NCBI GenBank assembly: GCA_963921425.1
Contig: OY992835.1
Span: forward strand, 15,872,001 to 15,936,000
DNA from: Dryas octopetala
Lineage: Eukaryota > Streptophyta > Magnoliopsida > Rosales > Rosaceae
Direction: 5' to 3'
DNA: 64,000 nt
A model generated the notes under the pieces. That model had not been told where the DNA came from. It saw nothing but the letters and a program-made list of their open reading frames with translations, and made no database searches. A program made the position numbers and the translations under genes. Positions 47,801-60,243 of this stretch are shown in pieces. How positions within the stretch are numbered: position 1 is the stretch's first letter; every line of letters starts with the position of its first letter.

Positions 47801-50800
47801 ATGAAGACCAAACATTATTGTTAAGATGTACCCAATTGACATAAGCATAGAGTTATAAATCAAAAGTGTTCCCAAGCCAACCAACACAAAATATTTTTCT
47901 TTTAAGATAATTGCCTTGGACAGACGTCACACACACGTGGGCATCTGTCAATTATTGATATATGTAGAGTTCACTGTAAGACCCACATATATCAACGATT
48001 AACAATTACCTCTATTTCCTATTTTTTGTTTTTGACCTATTACTGACGAGACCATTTCTGACCAAATATCATCATCATAACCCCTTGAAAAGCCAATATG
48101 AATTAGTTTGCTGGAGGGTCCTCAAAAACTGACTTATTATAACTAAGGTTAGAAACATTCCTAACTAAGGTTAGGAATGCTTTGAACTTAAAGCTAGCTT
48201 TTGCCTCTTAGGATATGGATATTGGACGTAGAGGCTGCAATAAACAATTAAACACAATGCACTCTCTCCCTTTAAGAATTCTTTTTTTCTTTTTTTCTTT
48301 TTGGTAATCCTTTTCTTGGGTCCTTTCTTTCTGCATGTCCAGATTAAATTACCCACGTTTTCTAAGAAAAGAAATGGACCCTTCAGTGATATATCCATCA
48401 TATAGTTTCCTTTCCTTTTAATTTCAATTATGATCATGAACAATATTGTCACATACATATATATATATATAATTAAGTTTATTCTTGGTGTTTTCTAGAG
48501 TAGAATAATATCTTCCTATTTACTTAATTTGACACTTGGTGTGTGGTTCTCTGAAAACGAAAAAGAAAAAGAAAAACGGCGTCTGCACCAAAAAAAGAAT
48601 AAAAAAACGGGAATGATGCGTTCTCACTGATCATTCCGGGCATGTGGGCTTTTTCATAAAAGCCTATATAGAAGACTATAAAAGATAGATATGCTTTGTT
48701 TTATTGCCAAAGAACAATCTTATCGTTATCATATTCAATTATTCATATCACAAAAACTGCACACTTCCTTTATGCTATACCAAATCATACATGCTTGATG
48801 ATGCTTATGGCCTCTCCTGTGGAGAAAGATTTGTGTCAGGCAGAACAACCTACTTAAAAGATGATATATATTAAAGATAATTTGATATATATAGACACAT
48901 CATCTTTTAAGTGGGCTATTTTGCCACTCAGTGTTGTCAGATAACCATCTTTTTCTCTCTCTGCATCTGAAAAAATTAATGATAAAACATAGATAATACA
49001 ATACATAGATAATTAATGAGAGGTTTAAATTACAATTAATTATAATAGATACATTAAGTGTCACATATGATTTGCTAATATGATGTATTATTCCAAATTT
49101 CATTACGGAACATGTACAAACTAGCTATTAGTTTAGTGGTAATTTTTTTTTACAGTGATTGAGATTTTCCTACCCTCTTTCCAAATTAAAAAAAAAAAGT
49201 CCCATTACCATGCAAAATGTGTGTCTGAGAGGCAGATCGATATAGGAAATTTTGTTTTCTTATTGTAATCCTGACTTAATCTTGAATTAAGACCCAAGAT
49301 GAAGTGAGTCATCATGATATTCAAAGCAAGTGCATGTATGACTGTTTAAACCATAATCATGGGGGACTGGTGGTCAATTAAGATAATCAACTGATCTGGA
49401 ATAAACTAATTAAGGACTAGATTGTGGACCTTGTGGTCTCCTTTTATGGAAAAACCTGCATGCCTTTTACTCTCAATGGAAGCATTGCATAATGAACACA
49501 CACTACAAATTAAATCCACCCTTTGGCCCATAATGATTAACAAAAGGGGCTTCCTAGTGGTTGTTATGAACACTACTTTTTAGCCAGCAACCTCATTTAA
49601 TGCTTCAAATTATCACAAACATGCCCCCTGCCAAATAATTAAGATGACAATTCCTAACCTTTTCCTCTTTAGAATTACAAGGGAAGCTTCTTAGTTCTTA
49701 TATGCCCCAATTTTAGCAGATTCCGATCCCAATATCAAGTTGGACATCATTGCTAATATTTGATTTTGCTCTTTATGGTTAATTTATAAACTGCTATAAC
49801 TTATTCGCGGAAAGTTAAATTATGTGTTTTAAGTTATTATCGACGTAAAATATTTAAATTTAGTTGACTATTATAATTCATAGATAATTGCATATATTTA
49901 AAATTTGCCTTAAAATTTGTACTTACATAATAAAGTGGGTCAGGTTTTACTCATTACCAAAACCAAGTTGTAGTAACCTACTCAAATGCAAATATAGTAA
50001 AATACTATACATACAATGCACTTATATATATTTTATAGAAATGAGGGATCGGGTTCCATTCTTATAGTTGCAAATCAATACCCCCACAGTCGACCCACAA
50101 AAATATATCCACAGGCCAAGGATGGTCCTGCTCCTACCACAGAGCACACTTGAATTGACATTTGTCACAGTAGCAGTGCTTATTTTAAAGTGAAGGAAAA
50201 CAAAAAGAAAACAACAAAACTATCCAAATGACAGTGATGGTTTAATGTAGCAATTAAAAAAAAAAAACAGGAAAAAAAAGAAGAAGATAGTGATGGAAGG
50301 CTTGGAATTAAGTTGGAAGCAATCAATGAAATGAAGAAAAAACAGAAGAGAGGTCAGGGAGTAGGGGGGTTGTATCATTCATGGTGGTAAAAAGTGGGAT
50401 TGTGAAAGTTGATAAGGTAGTTTGATCACATAGTGTTTGAGATAAAGCATCTGTGGGGTCTGCCACAAACAAAGTTGGGGATGGAGATATATATCAATGG
50501 TGCCTTTTAATTTATATATGGTGGTGGGTTGTTTTTATAGTTGGTGGTGGTGTGGATGACTTAGTTTGATGTATAAAAACGTGGAGAAAACTTGGTTTGA
50601 ACTCAGGCAAAGCATCCCCTGGCTTGTAGGCTTGTAGCACCCACACAATGCCCCTCTCAAAGAATAAGGACATCAAAGAAAGTTTCTTAGCTAATTAGGT
50701 TAAGATTGCTCGATCATCACCCTTTTTCTTAGTAAAACAGCACTATCACATAATTTTTCTGGATCGAATCCATTAAGTACTTTTGTTAAACTTAATCTCT

Positions 50801-50802
50801 CA
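44853..50802. other. Gene desert, left part
   Basis: About 6 kb of AT-rich sequence in which I recognise no protein or RNA gene. Notable small items are a pair of related 24-bp words around GACAAT...CAATTGTCACTG at 45925-46010 followed by GCCGAGCGCT/GAGTGCTCGG/GCCGAGCGCTCGGC (46016-46073, palindromic), an (AT)n run at 48460-48471, and several TTTGGGCTT words at 46870-47460. None supports a gene. Confidence 0.4.
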
Positions 50803-50812
50803 CTTAATAATT

Positions 50813-51155
50813 GGGAAAAAAACATTTTTAGTCTTTGTGTTTTATCCCAAAAACAAATTTGGTCCATGTAATTTTAAAACTCCACATTTGATCCATGTGT
50901 TTTATGTTTTTTGTAATATAAAGACAATTTAAAAAAACTCAAAATTTCAATTTTTGTTTAAAAATCAAATTGAATGGTACATACATGATTTTTTGTTATT
51001 TTTTAATAAAATTTGCGAGTTTATTAGTTTAAATTGGAAAAAAAAAAATTTATCTTAGTTATAAAATGTCTTTAAATTGCAAATAATGTAAAACATAAGA
51101 ACCAAATGTAAAATTTTGAAATTACATAAACCAAATTTGTTTTTTTTTTTTTTTC
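50813..51155. mobile_element. Mutator-like foldback MITE, 343 bp
   Basis: Left arm words (AAACAAATTTGGTCCATGTA, CACATTTGATCCATGTGTTTTATG, AATATAAAGACA) recur reverse-complemented in the right arm (51035-51150). An exact 10-bp duplication, CTTAATAATT, flanks it at 50803-50812 and 51156-51165. The same sequence type recurs at 59286-59768. Confidence 0.75.
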
Positions 51156-53652
51156 CTTAATAATTTGTATTCCTTGTCCCGTGGATGGATTGGCTATATA
51201 TATTCGTGAGAAAATGTAAAGGGTAGTACGATTTGCACTCTCTAGAAAACTTATTGATAAGTGCAAATAACAACGGAACGAAAGTGTTATTAATGAAATC
51301 AAAAAATTATAATTTGTGATTGTAATATTATGTAGTATGATGATAGTCTTGATAGGGTGTTATTTATTTATTTTGATTATAATATATATCTAATTTTAAA
51401 AGTCTTTTTTAAGATTTAAAATTTTAAAAATTAATAATTATACGTGTTATAATTTTGGTATTATTATAATCACACGCAATAATTTATGAAAGCTAAAAAT
51501 GCAGTCTCACAAATCATTGCTGTATAGCATACATTAGTTGGCCCTACTTACCCAAAAATAAAAATTGAAGAAAAAAAATGATGGGACGGTCGGGATTTTG
51601 CCATCAAAGTGACAGCCATGATATGACTGGCAGGCTGTAGTGCGCCTAGTCTGATTTCCATCCAATAAATTCCTGTTATCTTTGAAAACAAAAGCATCAT
51701 TACCAGTACGACCCCCTCCTCTAATCTCGCTAAACCTACAGTCTGATTTGACACCCACATCACGAGCTGTTCATCACCGTCCCTTGCACAATCAACGGCT
51801 CACGATCTCTCTCCGACCTTTCACAACACAAAATCATTATACGACCTGCCGTGCGTCATAATAACGGGGGCCGTTAAACGTCGAGCATGTTGGGTTGGTC
51901 GGAGGGGAAGGGGTCACGTGCAGTCCCACGCGAGCGGGGGAAAGGGACGCAGGTGGGGCCCACGTAAAAAAGGTAAGGGATTTTCCGAGACGTGGCGTTC
52001 AGTCCTAGGCTCACGAAGGCTAAGCCTAGTGTTTGTACTTTTGGTCATTCGAATGCGTTTCCCAGTATCCAACCAGACCAACCGACCATGGCTCATACAC
52101 TTTGGTCATAAGCTCCAGGCTCTTTAAACCTTCTGAGCCACTTTGAAAAACTCGCTGAGTTTTTCGATTTTATGGCCAAAAAATTAAAAAAAATCGTTTG
52201 ATTTAAATGACCATACATGAGTTCACTTACGGACTGGATTAATAATAGAAAAACATTAGATTATAGGAACTATATCCCCTAACTATCTGTCTAGTCGTAA
52301 TTGTCCTCTATAATGTTGAAAAAATCTCCCACTCTTAAATAAAAAATAATCATATAAATTATAATCTCAATACAACTATATTTTCAAATAAATAAGACTA
52401 TACAATTTATAATATGGATATATTCAAATATAAATTCATCTAATTAGTAGTCTAACAATCTAATATTTTAAAGCAGTAATGCTACACTTACCACATTTTT
52501 ATACCACAATTGCATACCATCTTACATGACATTTATACATTGGACACTACAAATTAAAAAATAAAACTTAAAAAAGAAAAAGGAAATACCCTTCCAGTAA
52601 AGTAATGACACATCATATAAAATACAAATGTGGGAAAAAAAATGTGAGACAAATAGCATTATTGATTTTAAAGAGTAACACACGAAAGTAACAAGAGAAT
52701 CATACTTTCTCACTCCATATTTTTTTTTAATATCATTTAAATCTAAGTCCAAGGTTAGTCTTGAAAAAATTGCTTAATTATGAGTTTGTCAATTTTGGGA
52801 TACATTTCCACCAACCCAGTCCATGGATTCCACAAATCTTATAGAATTTCTCTAATGAAAACACCAAGAAAAGAAAAGCAAAATATTGAAATTTTGTACC
52901 CCTGAAACAATATATTTGAATGAATATTGTCAACACTAGAGCATATATGATACTAGGCTCTTAGCATTAGCTCGTCAATTTATAATTTTATTTTGTCCTT
53001 TATATTTTATATTTTTATTTTGTTCGTATTGTTATTCCCACCATTGTTTCCACGTTTTAAGATTGTGGAATATATTTTTTATTTTTTAAATTTTATTTGA
53101 ATCATTGTATTTTATAACTATACCTTCATTTATTAAGTTATTTTAAAATGACTATTTTGTTGAATAAAAGGTATTTTAAGCAATACTATTTTTAGTGAAG
53201 CCTGTAACACTAAACTATTCTCCTGATTTTATAATAGTAAAAATATGCATACCTCAAAATGGTTTCAAGTCATGTATTCCTTTTGTGGTCTTGGCTGAAT
53301 TGACCCGACTACTACGTGGAGGAAGACACTCTTGTATATATGCATGGCAAACACAAATCCGGCCTCTATGTGCATATGTGTCTATATTTAAAGAGAGTAG
53401 TTCATAATATGAATTTTCATTGATCGAATTTGGGTATTAGATTGGATTTTGGTTATAATATACGTAGATACATTATTACTAAATTGTGAATATCTACCTA
53501 GGCGCATTCAAATATTAATCATACCTACGCATAATAATGTACATATCTATATAAATAAAGTTAAAAGACTATAATCAAAATTTAATATAACAGATGAGTT
53601 TAATGAAAATTAGATCTTTCATTTGAAAATTTGAAGTTTATAGTGTAATAGA

Positions 53653-53714
53653 TATTGGGATATGCATGCATTGTCTTTTTGATCAAGATATATGCATGCA
53701 TTGTCTTTTTGATT
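53653..53714. repeat. Tandem duplication, about 30-bp unit
   Basis: GATATGCATGCATTGTCTTTTTGATCAA is followed at once by GATATATGCATGCATTGTCTTTTTGATTAA. The copies differ by a 2-bp insertion and one substitution. Confidence 0.8.
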
Positions 53715-55420
53715 AACTTCTCACACTCTTTCATATAGCCCCCATATATCATAGTTCATATATAAACAAATATATGCCCTAAATTGCTTTGCCAATCACC
53801 ATATATGAAAATAGTACATTGTCATCGCCATGTGGGGAGGTAGGGTCATCTGTGTACATGCAGTCTATTTTTTTGGTCAAAATGAAGGAACAGATTACTT
53901 AATGAAATAGCAACAATACAAAAAAACTTGACCAACTAAGTAGACTAAGAATAGTTCATTTTAGTGATACCTTAGGTATACATTTTTAATCCATATTCAA
54001 GCTTTCATAAATACTGTAGATAAACAGTTTTTCTTACTATAAATCACCCATCACAAGCGTAACGATTGAGACCCACATTAATGCATAATTGACAATTACT
54101 CACACACGTGCAGCATTTTTTCTTTGTCTTGCAAAGTCTACATTTTGACAATATGGAAGGAAATGTCGTCAAATGTCAACAAACCTTCATCGTCGCATTC
54201 CTTTATTTGTTTAGGTTCTTCTTTCTTTTTACAAGATGTTGCACCAAAACTATTATAATGACAAGAATGTTTTAAGAGGAAAAAGTTGAAAGAGTAAAGT
54301 TATATTAATTTTTGAAAATATATAATACGGTGATAACGTAGTCTGTTAATACGATAAAAAAAGTGATTTATTCGGTATTATAGTAAAATGGAAAACTAAA
54401 TGTTGGGTGCAATAAGACATAAAAGAAGGCAAATGGAAATCACTAGCTAGCAGTCAAAGGGGGACAAAACAAAACAATGGCGTAGATGCATGTTTTCAAT
54501 GTAAATTAACTCAAATGAGTACTAGTGTTTCAATCCAACAAGCAAGCATCAAGGGCCTCATGGTCATGAAGTGCAACCTTTGGTAGTTGGTTAGCCACCA
54601 ATTATGATTGAACGAAAAAAAAAACAATTATGGGGGAACACATTATATACACCCTTTTTAAAAATTTAGGCGATTATTTACGAGTTATTGAAAATCTCTT
54701 TAGCGTACGGAACAGAGTATAAAGAAACCCCATTGCATACACATATACAGATATACTCATATACTACAAAAAAGCACCTCTCCTTTAAGCTGTGCTAGAG
54801 ACAGAGTACTACTCCCTCGAGCTTTGTGTAATGTTACGCTAGCTTTTATCAGTTCTCATCTCAAGGCTACCACAAATCCAACGGCTATGATTGTGTTTTA
54901 CACAATTCCTATGGTGGGCTTGCCCACATCAAATACAAAGAGGGAGAGAGAGAGCAGACAAGATCATGGGATCTGCATGTTTTTATTGCACAAGCCCTGC
55001 AAATATGGATCATGCAAATCCTTTCTTCAACTTTTTCCTCTCTTTCTCAGGACTGTCAGGAGCACATAATATATTAAAATAAAATAAGAAAAACCCAATA
55101 ATACCCCATCCATCAATTTTCTTGGCCTGCTAAAAAGCAACCCCACAATTAATTAACTTAAAGCCGAGCAACAAATGTCTTGCATGATTATCCAAACCAC
55201 CTAAATTAACATCTACTTAATCAGTGACTTTGACACTAATAAAAGGCAACATGTTTTGGGTTGTGTGCTAAACAAAGGCTTATGTGTCACCCTCCTCGAA
55301 GTGTACCAAAATCAAACTTATATTAACATCAATTCAATTATAAAGCACTTGGTTAGTTGGTTTGCTAGTGACTTTGAGAGCAAGAATGTCATTGTAAGTC
55401 TTTCTCTTTCTTAAGGACAT

Positions 55421-55421
<1 letters not shown>

Positions 55422-55470
<49 letters not shown>
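55422..55470. repeat. (TC)n microsatellite upstream of IAA26
   Basis: Perfect CT/TC run of about 24 units, about 1 kb before the IAA26 start codon. Confidence 0.9.
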
Positions 55471-55473
<3 letters not shown>

Positions 55474-55499
55474 CCTAATAAGGAGGGGATGTTTCGGGT

Positions 55500-56430
55500 T
55501 GTGTGCTAATGAGGCTAAAAATATGTGTTGGTGAGCGTGGTAGACACATCAAGTGAGAGAGTATCTTTAGGGGGAGGTCAGCACAGCACGCTTTGCTTCC
55601 TCAGTTGAACAACCCCTTACCCCCTAACGTTTTTTAGAGGGCTCTGGTTGCGTGCGGTTTGCTCTAATTCTGTTTCCTGTTTTGGGTTCTTTGTGTGAAG
55701 GGAATCTCTCTCTGGTTTTATCATTTTGGTCTCTCTATTTTTCTTCTCTTATGTAAATCACTCTCACCTATTCATAACCCAAGTCCCAAAAGGTGCGGAG
55801 AGAAAAAGAAAGGTGAGAGATAGAGAAGAGAACCCACTAAGCGTGCAACAAATTTAAAAGAAAAAGTTGGAGACATCAATCCCACCCTATTATAGCTTCC
55901 TATTTGCTTTTGGGGTTAGTATTCTATTTGTTTTTTTCTTGTGGGGTTTACATCGGGCTCGTAATATTGTATGGGGTTATATACTTATATGGGTTTTAGC
56001 CTTGGGGTACTGGTTTTAAGGATTTTCAGAGGTTTGAGGCTTTGAAAGTTGGTGCTTGTTTCTTCAAGATCCTTTTTGTCTATTTCTTTTTGACTGTTTC
56101 CTCTGATCTCTTTCTGTTATCAAGGTGTGTGAGAGCTACTAGTTTCTGAGCACATGAGGTTGTTGGTCTTCAAAATCTTGAGCTTGGGTTGAAGATCCTT
56201 GTATAAGGTACCTGACCTTTCTCTACCTTCCTGTTCCATTTTTCCTTGTTCATGTGTATGGTTTTTAGTCCAAGTTTGTTGATTTTGTATTTTGTTGTTT
56301 GTGCCTCAGCCTCTAACTTTTTTATGCCTTTCATTTCCCAGTGAAGTTCTCCAATTTGCCTACTTATTTTCTGGTGTGTGAAAAGTTCAAGGGAAAGAAA
56401 AAAGTTGGTTTTTTATATATGGTCACAGAC
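55500..56430 (+). promoter_or_regulatory. IAA26 leader with a probable 5' UTR intron
   Basis: Pyrimidine-rich leader-like sequence runs to about 56207. GTATAAG|GTACCT (donor about 56208) and CATTTCCCAG|TGAAG (acceptor at 56341) define a plausible 134-bp leader intron. The ATG at 56431 is then about 90 nt into the next exon. A leader intron is common in this gene class; the splice is inferred. Confidence 0.5.
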
Positions 56431-58833
56431 ATGGAGGGATGTTCAAGGAATGCGGAGGCATGTCCTCAGCTGCTAGATTTGATTCCAAGAGATAGAGAGT
56501 GGTTTGTGAACAGGGATGAGAGAAGCCATGGCTCTTCAGAGGAGAAAAAACTGGAGCTTAGGCTTGGACCTCCAGGTGAAGACTGGTCTTTGGAAGGTAC
56601 CTCCAGAAGCAACAAAGAAAGAGATGAGTCTCTTCTCTCTCTTGGGTACTTCTCTTCCATGTCCTCCATTAACCACAGCTTAAACCACCAGACCCAAAAA
56701 TTTTCTTCCTCAGAGAAGCCAGCAGGGACTGTTTTGTCCTCTCCATGGTCTTCTTCTACTTCTTCAGGGTACCAGCAGACAAAAGTCCCATCCTTTCTTC
56801 AGTTCACATCAAGCTCTCAGAGCTTGCCTGTCATCCCCAAGAAGGCATCACAGCCCTGTTGCACTAAAGTGGTAGACTTGCAGAATGCAGAAAAGAAAGC
56901 ACCAGCTTCTGCAAATACAGCTGTGCCCAACAGCTCTCAGAAAAGGTACTCCAGCTTTTTCTCCTTTTCTTGTGTTTTTTTATCTTTTTTGACAGAGGAT
57001 ATTCACTCACAGGTTCACAATGCTAGAGCTAGACAAGTTTTGTGGTCCATGCATAACTGCTTCACGTTTCTATGCTTCCATTATATTTAGTGGATCTGAT
57101 AATATTTATATTTTTTCACTTATTTATTCCTTTTGGGTTGAGTGTAAGTGTGTAACTATTGTCACATGCTTTTGTTTTACTATGATGCATAGATTTTGTT
57201 ACTTTCTATTGATCTTTAATAATAAAGTTTAGTTTCTTATTGTTTATCAAGCATGCTATATGTTCTTCCATTTTCATGCAAGTTTTGCCTTTTCTGGTAT
57301 TCTTCTTTTAACAAATCTCCTTGGGATGAAGCCGAGATATTATTTCTTTCACTATTCCTTATTCTCAAATTCTTAATATGGAAATGTAATTTCTCACTCA
57401 AAGTTTATCATAATAATTGACATGCAACTACTTTTTATTTATTTACTTTTTCAAATTTTTACATGCTGTTTTATTTATTTGTTCTCTCTTTAGTGCCCTG
57501 CAACATTAATAATATTTGTTTCTTGATATTTTGTATAATTTAATACATGAGCTTTTAATACCACCTTTGTACATCTTAAATTGTGTTTGTGCTAATTCTT
57601 TTTCTTTTGGTCTCCCCCAAAAAATAAACAGAACTGCTCCTGCTCCAGTTGTGGGTTGGCCCCCAATTCGATCATTTCGGAAAAATCTTGCAAGCAACAG
57701 CTCATCAAAACCAGCAGCTGAGTCCCAAAATGTAGTCCCAACAAGCAAGGTTCCTAATGGCAAACCAGCGGATCATCAAACTAGGAGAAAAGGTCTGTTT
57801 GTGAAAATCAATATGGATGGAGTCCCCATTGGAAGAAAAGTGGACCTCAATGCCTATGATAGCTATGGAAAGCTCTCCTCTGCTGTTGATGAACTCTTCC
57901 GTGGCCTTCTTGCAGGTGATCATCGTAATTAAACTTCAATAATTATTGTACCCACATGGTGATGTTACTTATTAAATTTTATTCTTATTATTTTGCATAA
58001 TATTTAGCATGAAAATGAGCCCTGTGCAATTTCGTTACAGAGATGTATTTACTATTTATATCAGCCTGTTTCTTGTCGTTTGCTCTTATTTTTAGCTCAA
58101 AGAGATTCCTGTGCTGGTGGAATCCAGAACACCAAGCAAGAGGAAGAGAAAGAAATCACAGGTTTAATGGATGGAAGTGGGGAATATACTCTTGTATATG
58201 AAGATAATGAAGGAGACAGGATGCTTGTTGGGGATGTCCCATGGCAGTAAGCATCTTATCATCACTGTGGTTCTGATGCAAAATTTAGATTATTATTCTT
58301 TCTTTCTCATATTATTATATTCCAACACTTGCTGATATGATTGAGCCTAGAAATAACAACGAACAAATCACCATTTTTTTGAGTTATGCAGGCATTAGAT
58401 TCCTAATCTCTTTTAACAATATGCCTTTGTTTTTTTATAATCCTAAAAATTATAGTACTGTTTTTTGTTTATGTTGTTATGCAAATGATTCCTACAATGT
58501 TGTTTCTCTTACACTTGGCTTGTCGCCATGATACAGTAACTTCATAGTGTCATGTCACCACTAACTGCATAAACAATTGTGTATAATTTGGTTCTCAATG
58601 TATGATCTGCAGCATGTTTGTGTCCACTGTGAAGAGGTTGCGTGTGCTGAAGAGCTCTGACCTTTCTGCACTATGTCGTGAGTTTGATATATTTTTATTA
58701 CACAACTTTGTCTTTATTAATTAAAATATTATTGGCTGCTGCTTCCTTGTACTAATTATAAATTAATGGTGTTTTGTTTTCAGTTCGTAGCAGCAAGCAG
58801 GATAAGATGCCACTTGACTCTGCATTGAAGTGA
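56431..58833 (+). CDS. IAA26: Aux/IAA transcriptional repressor, IAA26-like
   Basis: Five coding exons: 56431-56945, 57632-57915, 58096-58246, 58613-58677, 58784-58833, giving 354 residues. Aux/IAA proteins are short-lived nuclear repressors that bind ARFs and are ubiquitinated by SCF-TIR1/AFB when auxin is present. All domains are visible. Domain I is the EAR motif LELRL at residues 41-45. Domain II is the degron [11 protein letters not shown] at about 178-188. The PB1 part opens with [19 protein letters not shown] (conserved Lys face) and closes with [19 protein letters not shown] (acidic OPCA face) and [17 protein letters not shown] at the N terminus and LLDLIP match the IAA18/26/28 branch, best IAA26. 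A long Ser-rich linker between domains I and II makes it larger than the Arabidopsis protein. An upstream GTG-initiated frame is 5' UTR; ATG 56431 fits the family start. Confidence 0.93.
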
Positions 58834-59276
58834 AAAAGAGGAAATTTTTATCTACAGAATCCCCCACTGAAGTTTGTACTTAATTTGTGGTAGACTTTTA
58901 TTTGTGAAATTTTGCTTTGTAATTTCTCTGCAACAAAAGGGAAAGAGAAACGGAAGAAATTGTTAGCTACAACCCAAGTAATGTGTAAGGATGGTTTTTG
59001 TTTTTGGTGTCGATGGTATTTTTGCCTCTTGGCTCTTGTAGAAAAAAAAAAAAGAAAGCCAGCCAAAATAGTACATTATGCTTGCTTTTGTTGTGTATGT
59101 GAATTTGATGTTCGTGGGTGGTACTGGGCATATATTGCTAATAATTAAGCTCCATCTGTATGCCATATTGATTAGGCCCCAAAAAGAAAACATGTTTTGA
59201 TTGATTTGGCACACCTTGCTTTCATTGTGATTGAGACCATTGGATAATTACAACTTCTTGCAGAAATTAAAATGAA
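58834..59276. other. IAA26 3' UTR and spacer
   Basis: Probable 3' UTR followed by AT-rich sequence; no other gene is supported. Confidence 0.5.
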
Positions 59277-59285
59277 TAAATGTAA

Positions 59286-59768
59286 GGGTAAACTATTTTT
59301 TTTTTATCTTTGTGTTTTGGCCCGAAAGAATATTTGGTCTTTGTGATTTTAATTTTTTCAATTTAGTTTTTGTGTTTATATTTTTTGCAATCTTAGGACA
59401 TTATATATTTAAATTTAACATAAAAAAATTTTTTAAATCAAAATTAATAACTTGTTTAAACTAGCAAATTTTACTCGAGTAAAAAATGATTAAAAATTAT
59501 GTATATAACCTTAAAATTTAAAGAAATTACAAATTTAAAGTTCAAACTTAAAAATTTTTGAGCAAATAAAAATTGAAATTAGTTTTAGAAAGCCCATAAG
59601 ATGTTTTTTAATTTCCCAACAAAATTTTTTTTGAAAACAAGTGAATAATTTATCTCCAAATTGAAGATTTGAGTTTTATTAAAATTATTCTAAGATTGTA
59701 AACAATATAAAACACATGGACTAAATTGAAAAAATTGAGACCAACATGGACTAAAAAGGTAGTTTACC
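59286..59768. mobile_element. Foldback MITE related to 50813-51155
   Basis: The ends are GGGTAAACTATTTTTTTT and its partner AAAAAGGTAGTTTACC. Arms share TTTGGTCTTTGTGATTTTAATTTTTTCAATTTAG-type words with the element at 50813. Flanks carry an imperfect 9-bp duplication, TAAATGTAA/TAAAAGTGA (7 of 9 match). It looks older than the 50813 copy. Confidence 0.65.
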
Positions 59769-60135
59769 TAAAAGTGAAGAACAAGCATATACCAATTATG
59801 GAGATGGGCTTGTATTCTACATAAAGTTTCAATGAGTTTTGCTTAGGAAAGAAAAGAGTGACTATGGTAACCATCTAACCTAATTCTTACAAACAAAGTT
59901 GTCCATCTCATGACTGGGGAGTCTGGGAGACAACTTAGACAAGGGTGGTTTTGTTTCCCTCAGTTTCTTTTAAAAGTCATTCTGATGTTTGACTGCAAGC
60001 AAGGCTAGAAAGTCATAAACATCTCATTTAACTATGTTGTAAACAGTGCTAGCATATTTATTAACTAGGACATGAAATCTGGCTAAAGCAGAAAAAACAA
60101 AAAAAAAATTAAATAAATGAAAAGAAAACTAGGAC

Positions 60136-60243
60136 CACCATGTAGGTTGGGGTAAAAGCAGATATTGATGGACTTGAAATTGACCATGTAGATTGGGTTA
60201 AAAGCTGGTATTGATGGACTTGAAATTGACCATATATAGATTG
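60136..60243. repeat. Tandem duplication, about 52-bp unit
   Basis: ACCATGTAG.TTGGG.TAAAAGC...TATTGATGGACTTGAAATTG occurs twice in a row (60138 and 60180), and a third partial copy begins ACCATATATAGATTGGGGTA. Confidence 0.85.

Larger units (their letters stand above)
51166..55500. other. Gene desert, right part, and distal IAA26 upstream region
   Basis: No protein gene was recognised. A GC-rich island at about 51550-52140 carries three ACGT-core words (CACGTG about 51915, CCACGTAA about 51960, GACGTGGC about 51990). A 29-bp tandem duplication lies at 53653-53714. GAGACA, an auxin-response-element core, is at about 54798. A (CT)n run is at 55422-55470. Short open frames at 51918-52127 and 54824-55069 have no recognisable product. 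Confidence 0.4.

Noticed and set aside
54509-54532. CTCAAATGAGTA, 12 bases shared with miR828
   Set aside because: The match is short, the core is nearly self-complementary, and no hairpin with a star arm was visible nearby.
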